Assembly: GCA_943704425.1 (NCBI GenBank)
Contig: CALSCP010001488.1
Span: 39,832 to 103,831, forward strand
Source of the DNA: Ministeria vibrans ATCC 50519
Lineage: Eukaryota > Opisthokonta > Filasterea
Length of the DNA stretch: 64,000 bases
Reading direction: 5' to 3'
Made by a program: the position numbers and the translations under genes. Positions within the stretch are counted from its first letter, which is position 1. The number at the start of each line of letters is the position of its first letter. The notes under the pieces are model-generated. The model was not told the DNA's origin and ran no database searches. It saw nothing but the letters and a program-made list of their open reading frames with translations. Positions 11,195 to 22,961 of this stretch are shown here, piece by piece.

Positions 11195-11388
11195 TCACTT
11201 GACTTTGACAGCGGGAAGAGAGAGAGCGCGCTCGTAGTCCGTCTTAGGCAAAGTCATCTTACAGTCCTTACACACCCGAACCTAACAAACAAATATAGTT
11301 GTGTGAATGTCTGTCTCTCTCTTCCTCTCTTTGTATAACTTAGCACTTTGTTTCTTTATCCCCCCTTTTACTCTTTCAATCACGCTCA

Positions 11389-11473
<85 letters not shown>

Positions 11474-11595
11474 CACTTTAATTCTTTTTCCCTCCTTTCT
11501 CTCTCCCTGTATATATATAATAATAATTATAATAATTATAATAATTTATAATGTTGTTATAATTATATATATATATCACTTTGTTTCTTTCCCCC

Positions 11596-11683
<88 letters not shown>

Positions 11684-14600
11684 AACATTACCTCCGTCTT
11701 GAAACCGGGCAGAGTTGACTTGTAGCTGACGCACTCCTTACAGTAAATCTTCCCGCAGCGACGACAGTGGTGTTTCCTCTTGGCAATGGTAAACTTGAGC
11801 GAGCACCGACGACACGCCTTGACCTCCTCGTCATCCTCCCATGCCTTGCCGGTCACCGGCTCTCTTTCAACCTTCACGCAACGTCATTAAAACAACCATG
11901 GCATATACTTTCGCTTACTTGATACTGCTGAAGCTTCTCGCAGAGCTCCTGTTGCACATTGAGACTTTCGTCGAGTGTCGCCTGCAGCTCGCGTGTCTCC
12001 GCGCGTGCCTTAAGCACATCGCCACGCGTCGCCTCAAGCTGCTCTTGTACCCGCTCCACATCGTAGCGAGCCGTCTCGCGTGCACGCTCTACACTCGCAT
12101 ACGCTGCGTCCAGGTCCTCCTTTACACGCGCCTGCTTCTCCTCGTACTCCTTGCCCAGTGCAACAAGTGACGCTGCGGCAGCGCGTGCGTTGTCTTCGGC
12201 CGCCGCCGTGTCAATCGCCCGTCGCTCTTCGCTCGCCAAAAGCCGTCGTTCCGCCTCCGCCTGCCGTTCCTCCGCCGTCGTCATGCCCAGGCGCAACTCA
12301 CCCACCTCCCGATCGAGTCGGACCTTGAGCGCTTCCCGATCACGCACTGCTCCATCACGCGCCAGAGTCAGATCCTGCACCTCCTGCTCTCGCTCCTCCA
12401 GCTCCGCCTTGAGCGACAGCTTCTGCTGAATCATAATCTCCTCCGCCTCCTGACTGCGCTGCTGCGTCTGCTCGTGCAGCTGCTCCGCAGTGTCCAGTTC
12501 GCTCCGCACAAACTCCAAGTCGGTCTCGAGCCCGCGTTTTACATCCTGCAGCTCGTGCAGTGTGTCCTCCATGCGCGTGTGCGCCGCTTGCAACGTGCTC
12601 AGTGATTCGTCGCGTTCCGCCAGCGTCGCAACCGTCATGCCATTCTCGGCGCGCAAAGCGGACAGCTCCCCTTCCAGCTCGGACATGAGCGTCCGCTGCT
12701 CCTCCAGCGTGGCCTTGAGCTCCTCGTGGGCCGCCTGCAAATCACGATGTGCCCCGTCAGCACTCGACTGCGCCGCCTCAAGCAGCCCTTCGACCTCGCG
12801 CACCCGCTCCTCCGCCTTCTCGGCACGTGCCTCCTCGCGCGCCACCGAACCCGTGAGTACCGCCACCTTGGCCTCGGCCTCAGACAGCGCTCCTCGCATC
12901 GTCTCGGCGAGCGTCGACGACGACGCACTCAACTGCTCGGCCGTCTCCACTTGCGCCTGCAATCGCACCGTCTGCTGTTCGTACTTGACATTGAGTGCCT
13001 GCGCGTCGCGCAGCGTTGTCTGTGTTTCGTCGTTGGCGCTCATAAGCTCACGCTGGTCCTCCTCCAACGCAGCGCGGTCGCGCATGAGCGATGACACTTC
13101 GTCTGTCAGCACAGCGGTGCGCGCTTGCTCCTCTTCAAGCGACTCGCGCACGCTAAACAACTCTCCTTCCAGCTCGGCCTCGCGCGCACGCAGCTTGGCC
13201 GTCTCCTGCGCCGACCCGGAAGCCATGTCGCCCGCACGCTCAAACTCAGCACGCGCCAACACAAGCTCCTCCTTGACACTTGCCAACTCAGTGTTGCGCA
13301 TGCCCATTTCCATCTGAAGCGACGTCAGCTCGGTGCGTCCGCGGTTCCGCTCTGCCTCGAGCGTCTCCTCTCGTGTCACAGCGTCCTCCTTCCACGCCTT
13401 CAGCACGACCAGCTCGGCATCGAGTGCGTTTCGTCGCTGCTCCATTTCATGTAAGCGACCCGCAAGCGATTCCTTGGCCGCAAGTGCATCCTGCAGTCGC
13501 TGCTGCGTCGTCTCACGCTCCCCCTTGGCATCCGACAGCGCATCGCGCAACTTAGACACTTCGCTCTCCTGCAACTGATTCGCCTTGCGCAACTCCGTCT
13601 GCTGTCCGCGCAGCTGCGCCGCCTCCTTAGTCGCCTCCGCCTCAACCAGTCGTAACTGAGCGCCTTTGGCCTCTAGCTCCTCGCGCACTTGCTTCATGTC
13701 GTTGCGCAGTTGGTCCACCAGTGCCGTCTGTCCTGAGCCCATACTGATTTGGTCGCGTAGCTGCGCCAGCTCCGTCTCCACACGCGATCGTGCCTCGTTC
13801 ACGCGAGCCTGTTCCACCTCCATCTTCGAGATGGTAGCGCGCAGTCGCTCAGCATCCGCCGTTGCACTCAGTGACGCGTCCTGGAAGGCGGCCGCTTGAC
13901 TTTGCAGGCGTGACACGTCGGCGCGCCGTTGAGCGAGCTCGGCGATCGACGAGGTATTGCCCAGACGCAGTCGCTCCAGTTCCTTCTCGTGGTGCTCGGC
14001 CGCCTCGCGATGCTCGCGGTCCTGTTGCTCGACCTTGGCACGTAACTCTTGGAGAGAGGCGTCGCGGCGGGCCAGCTGATCGCGCAGGTCAGTGATCTGC
14101 TGTCGCGTCGACACGGCCGACTTGCTGCTCTCTTCAGTGCGCTCGCGAAATTGGCTCAACTCGCGCTGCGCATCTGTCAGCTGCTGGGTGGTACTTGCAA
14201 GCTGACTGCGCAACTGGCTCTCCATATCTTTTCTCTCTTGCAAGAGCTGTTTGACAACGTCGCGCTCGTGCTCTTGCTGCTGTTGCACGCGCGACACCAG
14301 CGCCTCATTGCTCTTTTGTTGGGCAAACGTATCCCGTTCATGCTGCAGCTGTTTCTGCAGCATATGTGCTTCAGTAAGACGCTGTTCAAGGATCTCGAGC
14401 TCGGCTTTGCGCGACACGGCCAGCGTCCGTTGCTCGTCTGTCGCTGCCTTGGCCGCCACCATCTCCGCCTGCACCCGCTTCGTCTCCGTCTCCTGCCCCG
14501 CACGCATTCGCTTCTCCTCGCCCAGCTGCTTCTGCAGATCCGTCACCTGTGTGCGCAAGCGGCCAATCTCAACCTGAAGCACCGATGGTGACAGGCCCTA

Positions 14601-15114
14601 CATTGTGAGTGTATTGTGTGAATAAGAAAATACGAAATAGTGCAAAAAGCGTTTTTTTTTTTTTTTTTTTCATTTTCTTCTCTCTTTCGTTTTCGCCACT
14701 GTGACTTACTGTGGACGGCGCTGGCGACGCGGCCACGTCTGCTGGCTTGGGGGTGGGCGGGGCTTTCTTTGCAGCCTTGGCGGCGGCCTTGTCCTCCTTC
14801 TCCTTCGCCTTGAGCTCCTTTTTGGTCAACTGGCGAGGCGTCGATGGACCGGACGCTAACACAAAGCGACAAAACGAACGACAGAGCGCGCTGTGAGTGG
14901 AGCAGGCGCGCGCATGTGTGTGTGTGTGTGTGTGTATGTGTGTGTGTGTCGTGGCGCATGGGCGCAGCAAGACCTCCTTCTGTGCTGTTCAAGTGTGTTG
15001 TTTTCGTGTACCGCTTTCTGGAGTGCACGTCGGGAAATGCTGCGCCAAAATGGAGGGTCCCGCAAAGGACTTCATGCACTTTGGGCATAGGAAGCCCTGG
15101 GCGGCATCCGACAT
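11195..15114 (-). CDS. EEA1-like endosomal tether (C2H2 finger, coiled coil, FYVE)
   Basis: Exons 15012-15114, 14710-14855, 11919-14597, 11692-11871 and 11195-11281 join in frame to about 1064 residues. The N-terminus holds a single C2H2 finger (GFLCPKCMKSF...AQHFPTC), as in EEA1, followed by a K/A/P-rich linker and about 890 residues of heptad-rich coiled coil. The C-terminus is a FYVE domain with WEDD, RKHHCRRCG and RVCKDC motifs; the last cysteine pair sits in the final exon, and the protein ends 22 residues later. Finger-coil-FYVE is the EEA1 layout: Rab5-GTP binding at the finger and PI3P binding at FYVE, tethering early endosomes. It is shorter than human EEA1 (about 1400), and no calmodulin-binding IQ motif was noticed. 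The intron before the last exon holds long CA and TC repeats. Confidence 0.87.
11393..11682. repeat. (CA)n and (TC)n microsatellites in the last EEA1-like intron
   Basis: About 39 CA units (11393-11471), a TAATAATTA-rich stretch, one TATATATCACTTTGTTTC motif (11571-11588) and about 41 TC units (11600-11682) lie between the last two exons of the minus-strand gene. Confidence 0.9.
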
Positions 15115-15924
15115 GATATAAAAGTTGTGAATAACACTTAAAGAAAAGTAATCACTAATCAACGCTTTGGGAATTGGGATGCGTCTCAACTCACTCCCAG
15201 CAACACGAATCTCAGAATCAGTCCTACCTGAAGTTAGTTCACTTAGTTGAGTACCTTAAGGCTTAAGGCTTGAGGCTTGAGCACGACTGCAGGAAACAAA
15301 CAAAACGCTTTTACGCTAGAAGAAGTTTATTCATTGACAAGTGCAATCGCTATCCAGTGAAGTAATCGTAATGGTAGTATGGTACGCCATAACCCCAATT
15401 ACCCCATCGCCGGGGCGGATCGGTGAGATTGGGGTTGGGGTTAAAAATGATCGTAAGAAGGTAGCAATGCCATTCTGGGACTACAGCGCCCCCTCGTTGG
15501 CTACACACGTTGCTCGAGCTGCGCAGAGTTCACACAGTCTGGCACAGAGCTAATGTGAGTGCATGCCATGATCCACGGCGATGGGAGGCCATTCAGCAAA
15601 AGTGCCTTACATATAAGGAAAATGGAAAATAGGAAAATACAATACTCTGTCTCTGTAATATTATTCAGCTGGTTCACACACTCACCCACTACAGCGCTAG
15701 TCTGGTTCAAATGGCAGCGGCGGCGGTAGTACCGCAGTACGTCAGAAGCTTGTAGCTGTGAGTGAGAAGCAGGCGGTGGTTGAGCTTTAAGAGGCGCAGG
15801 GAGTTCTCTCTGTGGTTTTCATTGAGGCAAACCATCACAACTAAAGTTAATTCCACAAGTCACTTTTTTTGGACACTTTCTTGACCAAAACTATTAATTC
15901 CCGACTCCAACTGGCTGACTGATC
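15115..15924. other. Intergenic region with possible small minus-strand gene
   Basis: Divergent spacer between the EEA1-like start (15114) and the CHRD gene. Minus-strand open frames at 15501-15710 and around 15350-15480 have unusual composition (one ends RWGNWGYGVPYYHYDYFTG and stop), but no splice model is convincing. Short TTAAGGC repeats occur near 15254-15280. Confidence 0.35.
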
Positions 15925-17220
15925 ATGTAAGGGCATTGGCCATTGAGTCATGAGTGACGACCACTGACAAGCAGAGCGGGCGGTAGATTAGTTTCTCTCT
16001 CTCTCTCTCTTCTGTCTGTTTACTGTTATTCTTTTGCCGTTGATTCCCACGCCCGTCTCTTCTCAACCGCTTTTACGCTCGGCAGTGTATACACTATTGC
16101 CTAAGCGTATGCTTTTCACTGCAGATCCATTGATATATACCGTTTTTCGTATATTTTGAGAGTATTTTTCTGTGGTAGCAATAAATCGCTGTGAAAACGT
16201 TTTTCCCACGCATTACTGACATTTTTAATTATCAATCATTGTGAGTTTTTCGCGCTCCCACACATCCTAACATACGTGTTGCTACTCCGCTGCGCAGTCA
16301 ACAACGATTAAAACACCTTTTTTCTGTTGTCAATCTCTTTAGGAAGTTTGTTATTCTTGCGGTTTTCACCGTTTTTGCGCTCATCGCGACGTCGAACGCT
16401 GCCAGCACTCACTGCAAGGCTGAGTACCACTGCTATGCAACGACGTCCGTTGCTGCTTCGTCGAGTGGCAACGCTATTCAGGTTAGTGCACTGCACTGCG
16501 TGCGCTCAATGTTGATGCTACTTTGCTATTCAATAGGGTTCCCGCACAAACATTGCCATGACTGCGACCAACTCGTACACGGTGACATCCCACACGTACA
16601 CCATGGTGTCCCACAACAGCATGATGGGGTCGCTGCTTATTGACGGCAACATCGCGGCGAGTGTTGTTGCTGAGAATGGAGTGTGCACTGCCACGGACGG
16701 CAACGCCGTCGCGATGGATGTCATGGGACGCACTGCTTTTGGCGCCGACTTCTGCTTCCTTACGTCTCTGCGAACCTTGGTCGCCGACACGCCGTCCAAC
16801 ACGTGGTTCATCATTCTGGATGGCAACCAAGAGGTCCCAGCGTCCACCAACCCGGGCACAGGTACTCCCTTAGATTCCTTCTCGCCAGTCACCCACTAAC
16901 CAACACGACCTCTGAATGTACATTGTATAGGCTATGCGTTCCTGGAGTATGACTCAAACACCAGCATTCTCACTGTGACCCTTACCTTCTCCGGAATGAG
17001 CTCTGACACGACCGCGGCGCATATCCACGGGGCGGCCTTTGGCAGCAATGGTGGCGTGGCCCTCACCCTGTTCTCAGGCGTGCAGACCTCTCCCTTTACC
17101 AACACCTACGACTTGTCAAGCACGCCCTCTGTGATCACGGCAATTCAGTCCGGCGACACATACGTCAACGTGCACACAAGCAGCAACGCAGGCGGTGAGC
17201 TGCGCGGCCAGATTGTCTAA
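15925..17220 (+). CDS. Secreted CHRD-domain protein
   Basis: Exon model 15925-15926 plus 16343-16481, 16537-16861 and 16931-17220, 251 residues. The first two bases of the start codon (AT at 15925-15926, donor GTAAGG) join G at 16343, so the ATG is split by an intron. Exon 2 then reads MKFVILAVFTVFALIATSNA, a clear signal peptide. There is no ATG in the 230 bp before exon 2, which supports the split-codon model. The C-terminal half is a CHRD domain: LDGNQEVP...GTGYAF at the start, AAHIHGAA in the centre and VNVHTSSNAGGELRGQI at the end. CHRD domains occur in chordin and in many bacterial and eukaryotic secreted proteins of unclear function. The N-terminal extracellular region has no recognised domain. 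Confidence 0.75.
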
Positions 17221-17566
17221 GGACACTATAGCGGCAAGGGCTGCTTCCCTCCCTCCACGGCAACAGACTCAGTAAAACAATACGAGCTGTTCACACACAC
17301 ACACACACACACCATCTTTGCTGCTATATACTGTTGTGCGTGGCGAGATGAAGCTACATTACACCCAATCCAGAGTGAGACTCCTCATAGAGCGCTTTAA
17401 TACCATAGTCACTCACGAGAGAGTGAGATAGAGTGGTGACCAATGAACCTTGAGAACTCCACACCATTTCCGAGGAAGGGAGTGTGAGGCCATCTCTTTT
17501 GTCTCCTCTCTCACTGTGACAAAAGAAAAACAACGGTTGTGTTTTTGTAAATACCAGGAATCCAGG

Positions 17567-17815
17567 ATGGCAACGGAGATTGGCCTGATTCTGCCCACTG
17601 TCGATGAGGAGGACGCGTTTTTTGCAGCGCATCGTGAGTTCTACATGAGCCAGTGCAAATCCGCCAACAGTCTGACCGAGTCGACATACAAGAACAAGTT
17701 CTCAAAGTGCAAGATGAACAAAAAAAACCCGCTTGATGTCTACGCCGTAAGCCCGAGTCCAACAACGTTGATGGAGCTTAGATTTATTAATTATAATAAT
17801 AATATAATAATAAAT

Positions 17816-17854
<39 letters not shown>

Positions 17855-17863
17855 GCTCAGTGA
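17567..17863 (+). CDS. Small hypothetical protein, about 60 residues
   Basis: The ATG at 17567 opens a 60-codon exon (to 17746) ending at GCC before GTAAGC. The next acceptor (CAG at 17858-17860) is followed directly by TGA, so the second exon supplies only the stop. The peptide is acidic at the start (TVDEEDAFFAAHREFY) and lysine-rich at the end (KNKFSKCKMNKKNPLDVYA), with two cysteines 17 residues apart. No family is recognised. If the intron is retained, the frame runs on through the TA repeat for 39 more codons. The intron is an AT microsatellite (17821-17850). Confidence 0.45.
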
Positions 17864-18103
17864 ATTGAAGCGTGACTCATACCAAACATGTAACGACTAC
17901 TTTAATTCAATTATTGTTAATATAATATTGATGATACACTTTATCTTCAAGCTCCCCTCGCTCTTCGTTCTCCCTTGAGACCACCCTTCTCCTTCCCAGT
18001 GGCTCCACACACAGCCACAACCATCACATTTGGTCTGACTCACTCATCTCTCGCAACAACCCCAAGTGGCTTCCCTCTCCCCCTCATCATATATAACATC
18101 TCA

Positions 18104-18771
18104 CTATGCGTCGAGAATATCCTCTGGGTTGAGAATGCGCACTTTCCGGCAGCGCACTCCCTCTACCGTCAGAAACTGTCCGTCTTGCTCGTTGTGCGGC
18201 TGCACGTTCACTTCAATGCGCCAGCTCATACAGCACACCTTCCCTTCAATCGAATTCTCAGACCACAAATCGGCTCCTGCAAACACACACAGAGAGTGAG
18301 AGAGAGAGAGACACACACACAGAAAGTCACAATTATTAATGATTTTTCCTTTCACACACACCACACACACACCCACTCTCTCTCTCTCGCGCGCGTGTGT
18401 GTGTCTTCTTCGTACTGGCATCTAAGCTCTTGGCCGTTGTAATCTCGTTCGTCTCAATAATGACATCAAGAAGACAAGTTCCTAAAAAATGTACAGAGCA
18501 ATTCGCATTTTTCAAAACTATTTCCTACTTGACACCCCTTAAACGTCCTCTGCTACCTACCATTGGGATAGACTTCCAAAGACACATTCTTAGTGCCGTT
18601 CTGTGGCCGTGAAACGCAAACAGACGCGAGAATTGCAAAAAATGATGACGTGTGCTTTTTTGTAAATTATTATTATGATCATACTTGAACAGGATGGCTT
18701 CCACGCCACGCACCGATCCAAATGGCATTTGGAGGACACTGGGGGTTACGAATCGACAAAATGCCGCCCAT
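18104..18771 (-). CDS. Hypothetical protein, 121 residues, four exons
   Basis: Exons 18685-18771, 18561-18600, 18416-18481 and 18104-18276 join with consistent phases (0, 1, 1) to give 121 residues. The consistency of four small exons without a stop is the main support. The N-terminus MGGILSIRNPQCPP could carry a myristoylation-type glycine. The body alternates hydrophobic and polar residues as in a beta-rich fold (KNVSLEVYPNGTCLLDVIIE; GKVCCMSWRIEVNVQ). It ends ILNPEDILDA. No family is recognised. Upstream lies a long TTA tract and the assembly gap, so a further 5' exon is possible. Confidence 0.55.
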
Positions 18772-18835
18772 TGCAGAAACGAATAAGTCTGATCTTTTAA
18801 TTTTTAATTTTTGTTTTTTTTTTTCGATTTGAGAT

Positions 18836-19713
<878 letters not shown>

Positions 19714-19974
19714 TTTTTTTTTTTTTTTTTTTTCTTTTTGAACCAAGTCAAAAAAAAAAAAGAGAGAGGAGGACGGGGAGGGGCGACTAGAACTACGTGC
19801 GGTACAAGCTCGGTCAATGCACAGCCACAGAACAAGTGGGGTAGCAATATTTTTGACTTTGCTCATAAGACAAGCAATCAGTTTTCACACTTCATTTTTG
19901 GATGATCAAAAAATAAGATCAATCTACATTGTGCAATTATAGTTTTGTAGTAGTAGTTGACATTGCTTTCTGGG

Positions 19975-20575
19975 ATGTCGTCGTTACCGTCGCACCAAGA
20001 CATGCCTCGAAAGGGTGGATTTCCTGCCATTCCGTTCAAACGCAACACTCCTCAGCGCGGCCCGAGTGGTGTCGTGATGCTGCTTGGAGGAGCAGCTTTG
20101 TGGGCTTATGGCATCTATTCGTTGAGTCAGAGGAACAAATTAGGCCAGTAAGATTGCTATTTGCGTCCCTTTGCCTCTTTTTTTTCGTTTTTTTCGTTCC
20201 CTTCTCAAATTCTGTTGTAAACTCCTTTCGTGTGTCTTTTGCGCTCCGTCTCTAGGGTGGATTACATTGAGAAGAGAAATGCGCGGATAGCCTTGGTACC
20301 ATTCTTGACAGCGGAGGAGGATCGAAGGTACAAAGAAGGAAAAGAGAGAAAAAAGCGAAACTGAACATTTTGTGTGTGTGTGTGTGTTTGGCTGAAGACA
20401 AATTGCGTCGCGTGCGGGAGTGACGAGACGGGTGATGGCTATCATGGAAGGCGAGGAGGGGTGGGAAGAAGGAGGCGCGAAATGGTCCGTGTTTAACAAT
20501 AAGACTCTGGACGAGAAGTGGCCCGTCGTCTCAGCGGGCTATGCGGACGCTGGCCTGCCCGAGCAAGACTACTAG
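19975..20575 (+). CDS. NDUFA13: NDUFA13 (GRIM-19), mitochondrial complex I subunit
   Basis: Exons 19975-20147, 20256-20327 and 20398-20575 (phases 2 and 2) give 140 residues, the usual size. The start MSSLPSHQDMPRKGGFPAI contains the QDMPP/RKGG-type motif of GRIM-19, followed by the single membrane helix (GVVMLLGGAALWAYGIYSL) and a charged helical tail (VDYIEKRNARIALVPFLTAE). The C-terminal part (WPVVSAGYADAGLPEQDY) is more divergent, as is common in protists. The protein is a supernumerary subunit of NADH:ubiquinone oxidoreductase in the inner membrane. The ATG at 19975 was chosen over an upstream in-frame codon at 19957 by family fit. Confidence 0.88.
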
Positions 20576-20736
20576 TCATATTTTGTCCATTGTGTGTGTG
20601 TATGTGTGTGTGTGTGTGCCTCTCTCTTCTTTTTCTCTCTCTCTTTTTCTCTCTCTCTTTTTCTCTATCTGTGTGCGATCCTGTTTCTCAACAAAGCCTT
20701 TTCCGCATCTTTTTTCGAACAAGTTTCTGTTCACTT

Positions 20737-22907
20737 TTACATGCCGCTGTAGGCGGGACCACCGCCGTTCTCTGGCGGCACCCAATTGATGTTTTGCGTG
20801 GGGTCCTTGATGTCGCACGTCTTGCAGTGCACGCAGTTTTGGGCGTTGATCTGGAGACGCATGGAGCCGGCGGGGGCGTCAGGGTCGTCGCTCTCGACGT
20901 ACTCGTAGACGCCAGCGGGACAGAAGCGGCCCTCGGGGCCATCGTAGTCAGGAAGATTGACGGTGGTCGGCACGTTGTCGTCAAAGAGGGTGAGATGGGC
21001 GGGTTGGTCGCCCTCGTGGTTGGTGCCGCTGAGGCTGACGGACGACAACAGATCGAAGCTGATCTTGTTGTCGGGTTTGGGGTACTCAATGGGCTTGGCA
21101 TTGTCGCGCTTCGAGAGGCTCGCGTGATCCGGCGTGCCGTGCTTGAGCGTCCACGGTTCACGACCACCCAGCAGGAAAGAAAAGCCCGAGTAAAGGATGC
21201 CGCCATACACTCCCTTGTGGAAGGCCGGACGCGAGTTGCGCACCCGATACAGATCATCCATGACCCACGACGACCGAAGGTCCGCGTCGTACCCTTCCAT
21301 GTCAAGCCCCGACTCCTCCGAGTACTTTCCCGCGTCGAGTGCCTTGAGAATCGCATCGGCAGCAACCATCCCACTCTTCATTGCGTTGTGCGTTCCCTTG
21401 ATCTACCCCCCCCCCCCCAAAAAAAATTTTTTAATCATTCTGAATCAACAGCAAAATGACATGACGTAATAATAATAATAACAGTGATAAAAAATATAAA
21501 AAAAAATAATAATAATACCTTGGGGACATTCATGAAACCAGCAGAACAGCCAATCAGCGCAGCCCCCTTGACCGCCAACTTCGGAACACACTACAAGAAG
21601 ATGGGGTGTATAAAGACAAGAACAATATACAAGAGATCGTACTTGGTAGCCGCCTTCGTTGAGGGCACGGGCACCATAGCCAATGCGGGTACCACCTTCA
21701 AAGGTAGGCGCGACTGTCGGGTGATGCTTCCATCGCTGGAACTCGCGGAAGGGCGACAGGTACGGGTTGGAGTAGTCGAGGCCCACGACGAAGCCAACCG
21801 AGACAAGCGGTTGATCACTCGTGCCCAAATGGTAGAGGAACGACCCGCCGTACGTGTGCGGGTCCAGTGGCCAGCCCGCCGTGTGCTCCACACGTCCAGG
21901 TTTGTGCACAGCTGGATCCACCTCCCACAGCTCCTTCAGCCCAATCCCGTACGTCTGTTGCGCCACTCCGTCACGCAGTCCAAACTTGTTCATCACGTGC
22001 TTCGTCAACGACCCATGACAGCCTTCTCCTAGAAGCGTCACTTTCGCGTGAAACTCCATTCCCCGCTCAAACCCAGCCTATACGCGCAATAAAAAAAAGA
22101 AGAAAAGATGCAAAACAACGAAAATAGAATAGACTGAGCTCCCTCCTCCATTGCATGGTTCTTTAGCTGACGCAATACCTTGGGCGATCCATCCTTGGCA
22201 ATGCCCGAGTCGTTAGTGGCGACCCCCTTGACCGACCCGTCGGGGTGGTAAAGCACCTCAGAGGCAGCAAAGCCAGGGAACACCTCGACGCCAAGCTCCT
22301 CCGCCTGTGTGCCCAGCCAGTTGACAACGTTGCCCAGACGCACAATGTAGTTGCCGTGGTTGTGCATCGGGAGAAAGGGGAACAGCTTGAGCGGCACGCC
22401 AAGTCGCCCCTTCTCACTCAGCACGCCAAACTGATCGTCAACCACTTCCGTGTCCAGCGGCGCCCGATTCTCCATCGTTTTCCAGTCGGGGAACAGCTCA
22501 TCCAGCGCACGCGGTTCAAGCACTGCTCCACTCAACGTGTGCCCGCCAATCTCGCTTGCCTACCACACAAACAATGACAGAGTAAGGATTATTGTGAAAA
22601 AAAAAAAAAAAAAGTGTCTTTTTCACGTGAACTTGATGAGTACCTTCTCTAACACCACCACACGCAAGTCCATTTGACGGTCATTTGCAGCCTGCTTCAA
22701 CCGAATGGCGGCGCTCAAGCCTGCAGGCCCACCACCGACAATGACAACATCAGGATCATCAGCAACTCGCTCCATGTCGATTTCGGCCCACCGCGGGTCC
22801 GCAGTGCGATCGCAGCGCGACCAGTGCGTCGTAATGGGTTTGGCCATCGCCGACGCACTCGTGGACAACGCCCGTGCGTGCTGAGCGACTCTGCTGGCGA
22901 CGTGCAT
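20737..22907 (-). CDS. ETFDH: Electron transfer flavoprotein-ubiquinone oxidoreductase
   Basis: Exons 22644-22907, 22179-22559, 21643-22077, 21519-21590 and 20737-21402, all phase 0, give 605 residues, matching ETF-QO. The N-terminus ([18 protein letters not shown]) is a mitochondrial presequence. An FAD-binding glycine motif ([17 protein letters not shown]) follows, then [14 protein letters not shown], the ubiquinone-pocket region ([23 protein letters not shown]) and [11 protein letters not shown]. The C-terminus carries the 4Fe-4S cluster ligands ([17 protein letters not shown]) and ends in the usual [15 protein letters not shown]. The enzyme passes electrons from ETF (fatty-acid and amino-acid oxidation) to ubiquinone on the matrix face of the inner membrane. 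Its start codon is 54 bp from that of the divergent kinesin gene. Confidence 0.95.
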
Positions 22908-22961
22908 TGGAAAAGAGAATAATAATAATAATCAAACTATCATTTAATTTTCAGTTCAATC

